From Alphaproteobacteria bacterium (GTDB lineage: Bacteria; Pseudomonadota; Alphaproteobacteria; Acetobacterales; Acetobacteraceae), in assembly GCA_013298245.1 (NCBI GenBank), contig JAAFHD010000060.1:1-12744 (forward strand): 12,744 nt of DNA, in the 5' to 3' direction. This document shows, piece after piece, positions 1-7,541 of the stretch (positions are counted from its first letter, which is position 1; each line of letters begins with the position of its first letter). A program made the position numbers and the translations under genes. The notes beneath the pieces were generated by a model, which was not told the DNA's origin, did no database searches, and saw only the letters and a program-made list of their open reading frames with translations.

Positions 1-797
1 CTGGCACCCTTCAGTGCGAGTGCCAGCTTGTCCTTCTCCACGCTGCGCAGCACCACCTGGACGCCGCTCGAATCCAGGCGCTTCAGGTCGTCGAAGGTGA
101 ACATCAGCGCGCGGATGCGTTCCGCACTTTCGCGGTTGCGTTCCTCCAGCGCGCCCAGGATTCGCGATTCCGAATTGCGGTCCAGGTTGTTGAAGATTTC
201 GGCCATCAATTCGTGGCTGTCGCGGCGCTGGCTGCGCGCCAGGTTGGACATGAATTCCGCCTTCAGCGTGCGCTCCACGCCTTCCAGCGCTTCCTTCTGC
301 ACATTCTCCATGCGCAGCATCCGCATCACGACTTCCATCGCGAACCCGTCGGGCAGCAGTGACAGCACGCGCGCCGCATGGTCCGCCTTGATCTTGGACA
401 GCACCACAGCAACGGTCTGCGGGTATTCGTTCTTCAGATAGTTCGCGAGTACCGCTTCATTCACGTTGCCCAGCTTGTCCCACATGGTGCGACCGGCAGG
501 GCCGCGGATTTCCTCCATGATCTGCTGCACGCGGTCGCGCGGCAGGGACTTCATCAGCATGCGTTCGGTGGATTCAAAGCTGCCTGTCAGATGGCCGGTC
601 TGGCCGAGTGCGAGCGCGAATTCCTCCAGCAGATCCTCGACCGCCTGCGCCGGCAGCATGCCAAGGCGTGACATCGCGGCCGAGAGGTCACGCACCTCGT
701 CCTCATGCATGCGCCCGAACAGAGGTGCGGCACTTTCCTCGCCCAGCGCGAGCATTACGGCGGCGGCCTTTTGCGGGCCGGTCAATCCCATCACCAT
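1..797 (-). CDS. fliG: FliG, flagellar motor switch protein (3' end outside window)
   Basis: FliG joins the MS ring (FliF) to the C ring and carries the surface on which the stator generates torque. The 265 visible codons cover the N-terminal FliF-binding domain, the middle domain with an EYPQ motif at residues 124-127 (EHPQ in most homologues), and the start of the C-terminal domain. That part includes the MFTF motif at 232-235 and the charged helix ending in ALALKGA. The usual length is about 330-350 residues, so roughly the last 70-80 are missing at the left edge. I chose the ATG at 797 because GGAGGA (809-804) sits six bases upstream; a second in-frame ATG lies at 791. Only two bases separate it from the fliF stop, so the two genes are probably translationally coupled, which suits partners that bind one another. 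Confidence 0.96.
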   Translation of the reverse strand, partial: MVMGLTGPQKAAAVMLALGEESAAPLFGRMHEDEVRDLSAAMSRLGMLPAQAVEDLLEEFALALGQTGHLTGSFESTERMLMKSLPRDRVQQIMEEIRGPAGRTMWDKLGNVNEAVLANYLKNEYPQTVAVVLSKIKADHAARVLSLLPDGFAMEVVMRMLRMENVQKEALEGVERTLKAEFMSNLARSQRRDSHELMAEIFNNLDRNSESRILGALEERNRESAERIRALMFTFDDLKRLDSSGVQVVLRSVEKDKLALALKGA

Positions 798-799
798 CG

Positions 800-2431
800 T
801 CAGTCCTCCGGGGCCAGCCAGCGTCGCAGCACGGCCAGCGATTCATCGGGTTGCGTCTTCACCAACTCCGCCAGGCGCAGCAGGGACGAAGCCCGCATCG
901 CACCTTGGACATGTGCCATGCTGACAGCCTGATCCTCGGCAGGTGGCAGGGCCGGCACCTGGGTGCCGTCGGGCAGAGTCATCATTGGCGCGGGTGATCC
1001 ATCCGGCAGCGTGGCGCCCGCGGCGCCACCCTCGGTCGCCAATGCCGGCGGCGCGATGGCGATCGCCAGGCGCCGCGCCACCGGTCGTGCCACCAGCAGG
1101 ATGGCCAGCAGCGCCACCAACAGGATGGCGGCGGTTTCGACCAGCCGCGTCACCATGCCTTCGGTGATGTTGAGCCCGAGCAGCCCAGCCTGCGCGGGTG
1201 GCGCCGGCTGTTCCGCGAAGCGCATGGAGACAACCTCCACCCGATCGCCGCGCTGCTCGTTGAAGCCGACCGCGCTGCGCACCAGGGCGGCGATGCGCGC
1301 CAATTCTTCCGCGTTGCGCTCACGCACGCGCAGCGCGCCGCCTTCCTGCGGCTCCGCGACACCATCGACCAGCACGGCGATGGACACGCGCCGCACCACC
1401 GGATGCTCGCGCAGCGTGTTGCGCGTGCTGCGGCCGATTTCGAAATTAGTGGTCTCTTCCTGGCGGGATTCCTGGCTGCCTGCGCCGCCGCCCTGCGCTT
1501 CCGCGCCGGGCAGGTTGTTTTGCACAGAAACACTGCCGGGTTCGCTGTTGCGATTATTCTCGGTGACGGATTGCGTGCTGCGCGCCACCTGGTTTTCCGG
1601 GTCGAAGCGCTCCTCGCGCGTCTCGACACGGTCGAAATCCATCTCGACGGTGGCTTCGGCGCGCACGCGCCCCGAGCCCAGGCTGCGCTCCAGCAGTTCT
1701 TCCACCGCGCGGCTGATGCGCATTTCCTGCGCGCGGCGCAGCTCGTCATGGGTAGCGGCAGTGGCAGCGCCGCCCACGGCCTGGCCGCCGCGCGCCAGCA
1801 CCTCGCCGCGGCTGTCGATGATGGACACGTTCCGCGCGTTCAACCCTGGCACCGCTGCGGCCACCAGGTGCAGCACAGCCTGTGTGCCCTCCCGGTCCAG
1901 GCGCTGCGCGCCTTGCATGTGCAGGATCACGCTGGCCTGCGCATCGGCGCGTTCACGGGAAAACGCCTCACGGCGCGGCAGCACGAGATGGACGCGCGCC
2001 TGGCGCACGCCATTGATGCCGCGGATGGTGCGCGCCAATTCGCCTTCCAGCGCGCGCAGCCGGTTCATGTCCTGCTGGAAGGGCGTGGTGGTCAGTGATT
2101 CGCCGCGGTCGAACAACTCATTGCCGACCGCGCCGCCGGCCGGAATGCCATCCCGTGCCAGCACAACGCGCAGCCGCGCCACATCATCCACCGGCACCAA
2201 AACCTGGGCGCCGCCAGCCGCCACACGGAACGGCACGCGCTGGCGTTCAAGTGCGGCAACCACGGCTCCCGCATCGCGTGCGTCCAATTCGCCGTACAGC
2301 AGCCCCATCTGCGGGCTGCCCGCGCGCATCGCCAGCAGGCCGAGGCCCAGCAGCAGCGCCACCGCCAGCCCGCCCAGCGCGGCCAGCCGCAACCGCCCCA
2401 GCGCCAGCAGATTGTCCAGCATCGTCCTCAT
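800..2431 (-). CDS. fliF: FliF, flagellar MS-ring protein
   Basis: FliF forms the inner-membrane MS ring that houses the export gate and carries the C ring. The 543-residue protein has the family layout. A first membrane segment lies near residues 14-35, followed by the YscJ/FliF ring-building domain with the LYGELD and [12 protein letters not shown] regions. A periplasmic portion follows, then a second membrane segment near 432-450 ([18 protein letters not shown]). The cytoplasmic tail ends in a helix with [20 protein letters not shown], the usual FliG-binding end. The length is typical of alphaproteobacterial FliF. The start at 2431 is the first suitable ATG; another ATG at 2422 would remove three residues, and neither has a textbook ribosome-binding site. 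The gene lies 104 bases after flgD, and that gap carries a nested inverted repeat, so fliF may have its own promoter or regulatory input. Confidence 0.96.
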   Translation of the reverse strand: MRTMLDNLLALGRLRLAALGGLAVALLLGLGLLAMRAGSPQMGLLYGELDARDAGAVVAALERQRVPFRVAAGGAQVLVPVDDVARLRVVLARDGIPAGGAVGNELFDRGESLTTTPFQQDMNRLRALEGELARTIRGINGVRQARVHLVLPRREAFSRERADAQASVILHMQGAQRLDREGTQAVLHLVAAAVPGLNARNVSIIDSRGEVLARGGQAVGGAATAATHDELRRAQEMRISRAVEELLERSLGSGRVRAEATVEMDFDRVETREERFDPENQVARSTQSVTENNRNSEPGSVSVQNNLPGAEAQGGGAGSQESRQEETTNFEIGRSTRNTLREHPVVRRVSIAVLVDGVAEPQEGGALRVRERNAEELARIAALVRSAVGFNEQRGDRVEVVSMRFAEQPAPPAQAGLLGLNITEGMVTRLVETAAILLVALLAILLVARPVARRLAIAIAPPALATEGGAAGATLPDGSPAPMMTLPDGTQVPALPPAEDQAVSMAHVQGAMRASSLLRLAELVKTQPDESLAVLRRWLAPED

Positions 2432-2467
2432 GCCACGGGGGACCCGGGGCGGGATTTGCTGGTCGAC

Positions 2468-2513
2468 GATAGGCGGTTTCTGCCGGGCATGTCGGCAGGA
2501 TGTGCCGCCTATC
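2468..2513. promoter_or_regulatory. Nested inverted repeat upstream of fliF, probable regulator-binding region
   Basis: The outer arms GATAGGCGG (2468-2476) and CCGCCTATC (2505-2513) are a perfect 9-bp inverted repeat. Inside them CTGCCG (2480-2485) and CGGCAG (2493-2498) form a perfect 6-bp pair around a 7-base loop. Neither strand has a T-run after the structure, so it does not look like an intrinsic terminator. Read on the minus strand it contains CGGCACATCCTGCCG followed after four bases by TGCCCGGCA, since the final G of the first element opens the four-base gap. Near-identical elements lie between fliK and flgE. I infer a binding region for a flagellar regulator such as an FlbD-type activator/repressor. 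An RNA structure in the fliF leader is the alternative. Confidence 0.55.
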
Positions 2514-2514
2514 C

Positions 2515-2529
2515 TTTAGGCAAGGTAAA
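2515..2529 (-). promoter_or_regulatory. Weak dyad TTTA-N7-TAAA upstream of fliF
   Basis: On the minus strand this 15-base element reads TTTACCTTGCCTAAA, two inverted 4-base arms seven bases apart. The spacing equals that of the CtrA consensus TTAA-N7-TTAA, and each half-site matches three of four bases. fliF is a CtrA target in Caulobacter, so the position is suggestive. The match is poor and could be chance, although AT-rich tetramers are scarce in this GC-rich sequence. Confidence 0.2.
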
Positions 2530-2535
2530 CGCGGA

Positions 2536-3207
2536 TCACATCTCCATGCCGCGCAGCTTGTCCAACCCGATCGACAACGAACCGAAGCGCAACGCCACAC
2601 TGTTCCCGCTGCGCTCCGCCCCGGTCGCGCGTGCCAGCACGCTGGCCTGCACGTTCGCGGCACCGCCCAGCGCGTTGCGGCCTTCCAGGGTGAAGGCATA
2701 GGCGCCGTCGGGCATCATGCGGCCGGCGCCGTCGCGGCCATCCCAGCGCCAGGTGGTCTGCGACTGGCCAAGCGGCAGCGCGGCCTCGCGCACCACGCGG
2801 CCCGCAGAGTCGGTGATGCGCAACGCCGCACTGCGCGCATCGCCAGCGGGCGGCAGGCGCAGCGCGGCCTCTCCGTTTTGCAGTGCCAGACGGTCGCTCT
2901 CCACCTCCACGCGCCGGCCGACCAGGCCGGCCGCGGATGTCAGCTGCGCGCCCTGTTGCAGCCCCAGCAGGTCCTGCAGGTTGCGGTTCATCGAGATCTG
3001 CTGCTCGACGCCGGCGAAGCTGACCAGCTGTTCCGTCATCTGGTTGACGTCCATCGCATTGGTCGGGTCCTGGTTGCGCAGCTGCGTCGTCAGCAGCGTC
3101 AGGAAGGTGTTGAAATCGGCGGTCAGGCCGGAACCCGTGCTGCGCGTGGCGGCAACAGCGCTGCCCCCTGAACCGGTGGTGCCGGATGCGGCTTGCGTGG
3201 TGGTCAT
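2536..3207 (-). CDS. flgD: FlgD, hook-cap scaffolding protein
   Basis: FlgD caps the growing hook and guides FlgE polymerisation; it is exported and later replaced. The 223-residue product has a flexible Ser/Thr/Gly-rich N-terminus (1-30). The FlgD signature follows at about 31-80 (FNTFLTLLTTQLRNQDPTNA, then MTEQLVSFAGVEQQ). The C-terminal half has the Ig-like/tudor fold, with WDGRDGAGRMMPDGAY as its hallmark. The length is normal. The ATG at 3207 lies 12 bases after the fliK stop, with AAAGGG in the gap as a plausible ribosome-binding site, so the two genes are almost certainly cotranscribed. Pairing with the hook-length ruler and divergence from the hook gene put the hook-building functions around one control region. 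Confidence 0.95.
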   Translation of the reverse strand: MTTTQAASGTTGSGGSAVAATRSTGSGLTADFNTFLTLLTTQLRNQDPTNAMDVNQMTEQLVSFAGVEQQISMNRNLQDLLGLQQGAQLTSAAGLVGRRVEVESDRLALQNGEAALRLPPAGDARSAALRITDSAGRVVREAALPLGQSQTTWRWDGRDGAGRMMPDGAYAFTLEGRNALGGAANVQASVLARATGAERSGNSVALRFGSLSIGLDKLRGMEM

Positions 3208-3219
3208 GGCGGTGCCCTT

Positions 3220-4491
3220 TCAGATCGACATGTCGAGCAGGCTGCGCGGCAGCGCATCCTGGCGGATGGTGATGGTTTCGGCCGGGTTGTTGCGCTGCTG
3301 CTGGCCCTGGCGCTGGTCGCCGCGGCCATCGCGCTGTGCATCGCCGCCGGACAGTTCGACGCTGATCGCGGCATCGGTCAGGGTCACGCCGCTTTGTGCC
3401 AGGCCCTGTTGCAGGTCGCGCTGTTCGCGCGCCAGCAGGGCCGCAGTTTCCGGGCGTTCGGCGATGATGCGCAGGGTGCTCTCACCATCGGCGCCGCGTT
3501 TCAGGCGCACTTCGACACGGCCCAATTCCTGTGGTTCCAGCGTGATGGAAAACGCCGGCTGCGCGCCCGGCGACATCAGCAGAGCGACCGTCACCGGCAG
3601 CAATTGGCGTGCGGGCGCGACATGGTTGCCGCGTGGCGGTGCTGCGGGTTCAGCGACGGGTTGGGCTTCCGCCGTGCTGACGGGTGCTGTGTCGGTGCTG
3701 GGTTGATCCGGCGCGCGCTGGTCGGTCGGGCGGGCCAGTTCGGGTGCCGGGCGCGGGGGCGCTTCGAGCGGCATGGGTGGCGCTTCGTGGCGCGCTTCGG
3801 GTGGCGGCAGTGCTTCGGGCGGCGCGGCTGCTGCGGGCAGTGCTGCGCGCGCCATCGGCTCGCTGAACTGCGCGCGCGCGGCCTCCTGCCTGATGGGCGG
3901 GGCGGGCGTCGCGATGGTGGGTGGCGTGGGCACGGCTTCGGGCAGTTCGGGCGGCGGGGTTTCGTCGCGCGCCGTGTCTGTCGTGCTGTGTTCTGTGGTG
4001 GTCGGCGCCACGACGTCCCTGGTGGCTATGATGGGCAGCGCGCCGGCATCGCTGACGGGTGCTTCCTGCGCGGCCGGCGGCGCGGCGGCGAGGGGTGAGG
4101 GCAGCGCGACTGGCGCGGCGATGACGGGCAGCACCGCCTTCATGGCATCCCGCGGCTGTGGTGCGGCCGGCGGTTCTTCGGTCGGCAACAGCGCATCTGG
4201 CGGCCCCGCATCTGGCAACGGCGTGTTTGGTGTCAGCGCGACCGGCGCCAGCGTTTGAGGCGTTGCCAGTTCAAGCATGTCAGCAGCCGTGCTGGCCGGC
4301 GCGCCCATGGGCGTTGTCGTGCTGGTTGGCACGCCGATGGTGGCTGCGTTGGCAAGTGGCACGGCGGCCGCGGCATCCAGCATTTGGCCCGCGCGCAACA
4401 GGCTGTCGCCAAAGCCTGGCGCACCCTGCCCGGGCGGCACTGGCGGCGCATGGCCCGTGGATGGTGCGGCGATGCCGAGATCAGGGATCAT
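3220..4491 (-). CDS. fliK: FliK-like flagellar hook-length control protein
   Basis: FliK measures hook length and switches the export apparatus from hook to filament substrates. The call rests on the C-terminal Flg_hook domain, at about residues 296-382 of 423. It contains ITLEPQELGRVEVRL, RIIAERPETAALL and a predicted amphipathic segment ending LAQSGV, the typical pattern in which a conserved LxPxxLG precedes beta strands. Residues 1-295 are low-complexity and rich in Pro, Ala and Glu, as expected for the ruler portion, and would align poorly with homologues. A Gln/Arg/Gly-rich stretch follows the domain. The start is uncertain. ATG 4491 (MIPDLG) is given; ATG 4500 is possible, and later GTG (4440) or ATG (4377) would be needed if the sigma-54-like element at 4503-4518 is real, because it predicts transcription starting near 4492. 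None has a clear ribosome-binding site. Confidence 0.85.
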   Translation of the reverse strand: MIPDLGIAAPSTGHAPPVPPGQGAPGFGDSLLRAGQMLDAAAAVPLANAATIGVPTSTTTPMGAPASTAADMLELATPQTLAPVALTPNTPLPDAGPPDALLPTEEPPAAPQPRDAMKAVLPVIAAPVALPSPLAAAPPAAQEAPVSDAGALPIIATRDVVAPTTTEHSTTDTARDETPPPELPEAVPTPPTIATPAPPIRQEAARAQFSEPMARAALPAAAAPPEALPPPEARHEAPPMPLEAPPRPAPELARPTDQRAPDQPSTDTAPVSTAEAQPVAEPAAPPRGNHVAPARQLLPVTVALLMSPGAQPAFSITLEPQELGRVEVRLKRGADGESTLRIIAERPETAALLAREQRDLQQGLAQSGVTLTDAAISVELSGGDAQRDGRGDQRQGQQQRNNPAETITIRQDALPRSLLDMSI

Positions 4492-4502
4492 GCGCCACAT
4501 GC

Positions 4503-4518
4503 AGCACGCCGCGTGCCA
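4503..4518 (-). promoter_or_regulatory. Candidate sigma-54 promoter facing fliK
   Basis: The minus strand reads TGGCACG-CGGC-GTGCT, matching the sigma-54 consensus TGGCACG-N4-TTGCA/T. The invariant GG (4517-4516) and GC (4505-4504) are exactly ten bases apart. A start about 12 bases past the GC would fall near 4492, almost on the proposed fliK start codon. That implies either a leaderless message, a later start codon, or a false match. The element is also a GCACG-N3-CGTGC palindrome, so a dimeric repressor site is another reading. Confidence 0.45.
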
Positions 4519-4569
4519 GGGGCTTGCATGGCATTCGCCGCAGCGTGTCGGTCGAATCGCGCCACTCGC

Positions 4570-4600
4570 CGGCAAATCCTGCCCGCTGTTCTGCCCGGCG
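4570..4600. promoter_or_regulatory. Composite regulator motif between the divergent fliK and flgE promoters
   Basis: The plus strand reads CGGCAAATCCTGCC (4570-4583), then eight bases, then TGCCCGGCG (4592-4600). The same pair of elements occurs on the minus strand upstream of fliF as CGGCACATCCTGCC and TGCCCGGCA with four bases between. It lies about 20 bases upstream of the -24 element facing flgE and about 50 bases behind the one facing fliK, so one bound activator could serve both. In Caulobacter, FlbD binds ftr sites at fliF and at sigma-54 hook promoters; I infer an equivalent here but cannot confirm the protein. Confidence 0.45.
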
Positions 4601-4603
4601 CGC

Positions 4604-4619
4604 TGGCACGCAACGTGCG
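4604..4619 (+). promoter_or_regulatory. Candidate sigma-54 promoter for flgE
   Basis: The sequence TGGCACG-CAAC-GTGCG has the full -24 heptamer and a GTGC -12 element. The GG (4605-4606) and GC (4617-4618) are ten bases apart, as sigma-54 requires. Transcription would start near 4630, leaving a leader of about 24 bases that contains GGAG before the TTG start of flgE. Hook genes are classic sigma-54 targets in Caulobacter and relatives. Like the opposite promoter, the element contains a GCACG-N3-CGTGC palindrome. Confidence 0.6.
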
Positions 4620-4653
4620 TCACGTCCCGCACCACGTTTCGGAGACTGCCGCC

Positions 4654-5970
4654 TTGTCCCTCTTTGGTGCCATGACGACCGCGATCAGCGGGCTCAACGC
4701 GCAGTCCCGCGCGCTTGGGCATGTCTCGAACAATCTCGCGAACAGCCAGACCATCGGCTACAAGCGCATCGACACGAACTTCACCGAATTGCTCACGCAA
4801 TCGACGCGGTCCTTGCACGCGCCAGGCTCGGTGCAGGCGCGCCCCGACTACACCAACGCGGTGCAGGGCACGATCGAGCAATCCGATATTCCGCTGGCAC
4901 TCGCAATCGGCGGGCAGGGGTTCTTTTCGGTCGCCGCCCGGCGCGGCACGCAGGATGGGCTGCCGCAATTCGACGACCGGCAATTCTATTCGCGCGCCGG
5001 CGACTTCCAGATGGACCGTGACGGCTTTCTGGTGAATGGCGCCGGCTATTACCTGCAAGGCTGGCCGATCAGTGACGCGACGGGTGAAGCCGACCGCACG
5101 CAGCTGAACCCGGTGCGGATCAGCCAGCAGGTGTTCAACCCGGTGCCGACATCGCGCATCGAACTGGCGGCCGATCTGCCGGCCGATGGCATGGATGCGG
5201 TGTCGTCGCAGGTGCGGCTCTATGATGCGCTGGGCACGCCGCATGTCGCGACGCTGAGCTTCACGCCGGTGACCGCGGGCACCCCCGCTGCGCCGACCGG
5301 CGAGTGGGATCTGGGCATCACCATCCCCGGTGAGAATTCACCGCCATCGCGCAGCCTGCGCCTGCAATTCGGCGGCACCGCGAGCCCTGCTTCGCCGCCT
5401 GGCACGCTCGGCAGCTTTAGTGGCGCCAGCAACGTGACGGTGGGCACGCCTGCGGTGGGTGAAGCGGCGGATGTGACCTTCGTGGCCGATCTTGGCGAAG
5501 GGCCGCAGACCATCGTGCTGAACCTGGGCGAAATCGGCGTCGCGCGGGGGCTGACGCAGTTCTCGGTCGGTGAATTCAACGTCCGCAACCAGTCGCAGAA
5601 TGGCGTGCCGCCCGGTTCCTATGCGGGCCTTGCCATTGGTGAAACCGGCGACATCGCGATCAACTATGACAATGGCCAGTCGCGCATCGTCGCACGCCTG
5701 CCGCTGGTGACCTTCAGTGATCCGGATGCGCTGCAACGCTTGGATGGCCAGGCCTTCATGCGCACCATCGAAAGCGGTGAGGCGCGGGTGACGGATGTTG
5801 CAAAGGATGGTGCCGGGCGCCTGGTGGTCGGCAGTGTCGAACGCTCCAACGTGGATATCGCGGCGGAATTCACCAAGCTGATCGTGGCGCAGCGCGCCTA
5901 CACCGCGAACACGCGCGTGGTCACTACCAGCGATGAGCTGCTGCAAGAAACCATCAACATGAAGCGTTAA
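4654..5970 (+). CDS. flgE: FlgE, flagellar hook protein
   Basis: FlgE polymerises into the hook, the universal joint between rod and filament. The 438-residue protein starts with the axial-protein signature (MSLFGAMTTAISGLNAQS, then NNLANSQTIGYKR). It ends with the matching D0 helix (AAEFTKLIVAQRAYTANTR, then ELLQETINMKR); the two helices pack together in the inner tube. The central part, with strand-rich segments such as SRIELAADLPADG and VRLYDALGTPH, corresponds to the exposed hook domains. I chose the TTG at 4654 because it gives the conserved MSLFGAM beginning and has GGAG nine bases upstream. The first ATG (4672) would cut into the conserved helix. The reading frame is open further upstream, but that stretch overlaps the promoters and has no family similarity. 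The gene leads the plus-strand arm, 38 bases ahead of flgK. Confidence 0.95.
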   Translation: MSLFGAMTTAISGLNAQSRALGHVSNNLANSQTIGYKRIDTNFTELLTQSTRSLHAPGSVQARPDYTNAVQGTIEQSDIPLALAIGGQGFFSVAARRGTQDGLPQFDDRQFYSRAGDFQMDRDGFLVNGAGYYLQGWPISDATGEADRTQLNPVRISQQVFNPVPTSRIELAADLPADGMDAVSSQVRLYDALGTPHVATLSFTPVTAGTPAAPTGEWDLGITIPGENSPPSRSLRLQFGGTASPASPPGTLGSFSGASNVTVGTPAVGEAADVTFVADLGEGPQTIVLNLGEIGVARGLTQFSVGEFNVRNQSQNGVPPGSYAGLAIGETGDIAINYDNGQSRIVARLPLVTFSDPDALQRLDGQAFMRTIESGEARVTDVAKDGAGRLVVGSVERSNVDIAAEFTKLIVAQRAYTANTRVVTTSDELLQETINMKR

Positions 5971-6008
5971 CCGCGCTTTAGGAATCTTCCCGCAAATCTG
6001 GACAGGCC

Positions 6009-7541
6009 ATGGCCCTCGACCTTGCGTTGCACATCGCGCTCAGCGGCATTTCCGCCAACCAGCGCGCCTTGCAGCAGACCTCCCACAATATCGCGAACGC
6101 GGACACCGCCGGCTACACGCGCAAGCGCGTGGCGCTGTCGTCCGAGGAGTTCCACGGCAATGCGCTGGGCGTGCGCGCCGGGGAAGCGAAGCGCGATGTG
6201 GACCTGGCTTTGCTGGCAGAACGCGATGCGCGCGGTGGTGCCGCGTCAGCGGCGGGATTGCGCGCGCGCATCCTGCAGCCGATCGAGGCTGTGCAAGGCC
6301 GCCCGGAAGACAATTCCAGCCTGGGCGCGCGGGTCGCTGCGCTGACGCAGGGCTTCACGGCGCTGCGTGATTCGCCCGCCGACCCTGAGCTGATGCGCGG
6401 CGCGCTGCGCCACGCCCAGGATGTCGCGGTGCAATTCCGTGACAGCGCCAACGCCGTCCAGGCCGGCCGGCGTGAAGCGCAGAACGGCATCGTCAACGAA
6501 GTGCGCACCATCAACGACACGCTGCGCGAGATCGCTGATCTGACCCAGGTGATCCGTGGCGAAACGGTCAGCGGCCGGTCCGCCGCGGAACTGGAAGACA
6601 AGCGCGATGTGCTGCTGACCAAACTGTCCGAAAGCCTGCCGGTGAAGGGCCTGCGCCAGGCGGATGGCGGCATCATCCTGCTGGCGCGCAATGGTGTGTC
6701 GCTGCCCCTGCCGACGCAGGGCGAAGACGTTCTTTCCACCCAGAATGCCGCGCCCGGCCCCGAGGCCTTCTACGGCACCGGTGGCTCGCTGCCCGGCATC
6801 ATGCAGGGCAGCACGGATATCACGCGCCAGGTGCTGGGCGGACGCCTGGCGGAGCTGGTCCAGCTGCGCGACGCGACGCTGCCGCGCATGCAGGCGGAAC
6901 TGGATGTCGCGGCGGTGGAATTGGCCGGGCGCTTTGACGCGGTCGGGCTGCGATTGTTCACCGATGCCAGCGGGGCCGTGCCGGATCGCACCCTCGGGCA
7001 TGTGGCCGGCGGGCATGTCGGGTTCGCGTCGCGCATCCGCGTCAATGATGCGATCCCGCCCAATGCTTTGCCGCTGCGCGATGGCACGCATGCGACGGCG
7101 GGTGGCGCGGGCCTGCCCACCGCCTTCACGCCCAATCCGCCTGGCGGCCCGGCGGGTTTCACCGCGCTGATCGACCGCGTGCTGGAACACGCCCTGGGCA
7201 CCGAGGCGGCACCCGGCCAACCTTGGTCTGCCTTCGCGCTGAACGGCCTGGGCCCGGATGGCACGTTGCGTTCGGCGATCGCGAACCCGCGCGGCATCGC
7301 GGACTTCGCCAACCAGGCGGTGCGCCTGCACACCGAGGCGCGCGCCGAAGCCTCCGCCGCCGCCGATGTCGCGACCCGCATGCGCGATGGGATGGAAGCG
7401 CGCATCCGCGATCGGTCCGGCGTCAACGAGGATGAGGAGATGGCGATGCTGATGCGGTTGCAAAATGCGTATGCCGCCAATGCGCGGGTGATGAGCACCG
7501 CGCAATCCATGTGGGACACCCTGCTGGGTGCGGTGCGCTGA
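6009..7541 (+). CDS. flgK: FlgK, hook-filament junction protein (HAP1)
   Basis: FlgK is the first junction protein between hook and filament and is exported after the switch in substrate specificity. The 510-residue product opens with the family N-terminal helix (IALSGISANQRALQQTSHNI, then ANADTAGYTRKRV). It closes with the paired C-terminal helix containing VNEDEEMAMLMRLQNAYAAN and ending MWDTLLGAV. An N-terminal coiled region at about residues 130-210 (EVRTINDTLREIADLTQVI, then LEDKRDVLLTKLSE) is typical of FlgK. The middle is variable and rich in Gly and Pro. The ATG at 6009 lies 38 bases after flgE, with only a weak GGA upstream. Its stop overlaps the flgL start by one base (TGATG), which points to one transcript and coupled translation. 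Confidence 0.95.
   Translation: MALDLALHIALSGISANQRALQQTSHNIANADTAGYTRKRVALSSEEFHGNALGVRAGEAKRDVDLALLAERDARGGAASAAGLRARILQPIEAVQGRPEDNSSLGARVAALTQGFTALRDSPADPELMRGALRHAQDVAVQFRDSANAVQAGRREAQNGIVNEVRTINDTLREIADLTQVIRGETVSGRSAAELEDKRDVLLTKLSESLPVKGLRQADGGIILLARNGVSLPLPTQGEDVLSTQNAAPGPEAFYGTGGSLPGIMQGSTDITRQVLGGRLAELVQLRDATLPRMQAELDVAAVELAGRFDAVGLRLFTDASGAVPDRTLGHVAGGHVGFASRIRVNDAIPPNALPLRDGTHATAGGAGLPTAFTPNPPGGPAGFTALIDRVLEHALGTEAAPGQPWSAFALNGLGPDGTLRSAIANPRGIADFANQAVRLHTEARAEASAAADVATRMRDGMEARIRDRSGVNEDEEMAMLMRLQNAYAANARVMSTAQSMWDTLLGAVR

Noticed and set aside
963..2519. Long plus-strand open frame opposite fliF
   Set aside because: The translation is Ser/Arg/Thr-rich shadow sequence with no recognisable domain; fliF on the other strand is unambiguous.
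2432..2535. Sigma-54 promoter for fliF
   Set aside because: A GGCAC on the minus strand is present but the GG and the next GC do not have the required ten-base spacing.
3193..4258. Plus-strand Gly/Ala-rich and Arg-rich frames opposite fliK, suggesting a low-complexity protein
   Set aside because: They are mirror images of the Pro/Ala-rich FliK ruler region and have no start context or family similarity.
4255..4653. N-terminal extension of about 133 codons in frame with flgE
   Set aside because: It overlaps fliK and the divergent promoters, its composition differs from FlgE, and the conserved FlgE start begins exactly at the TTG at 4654.
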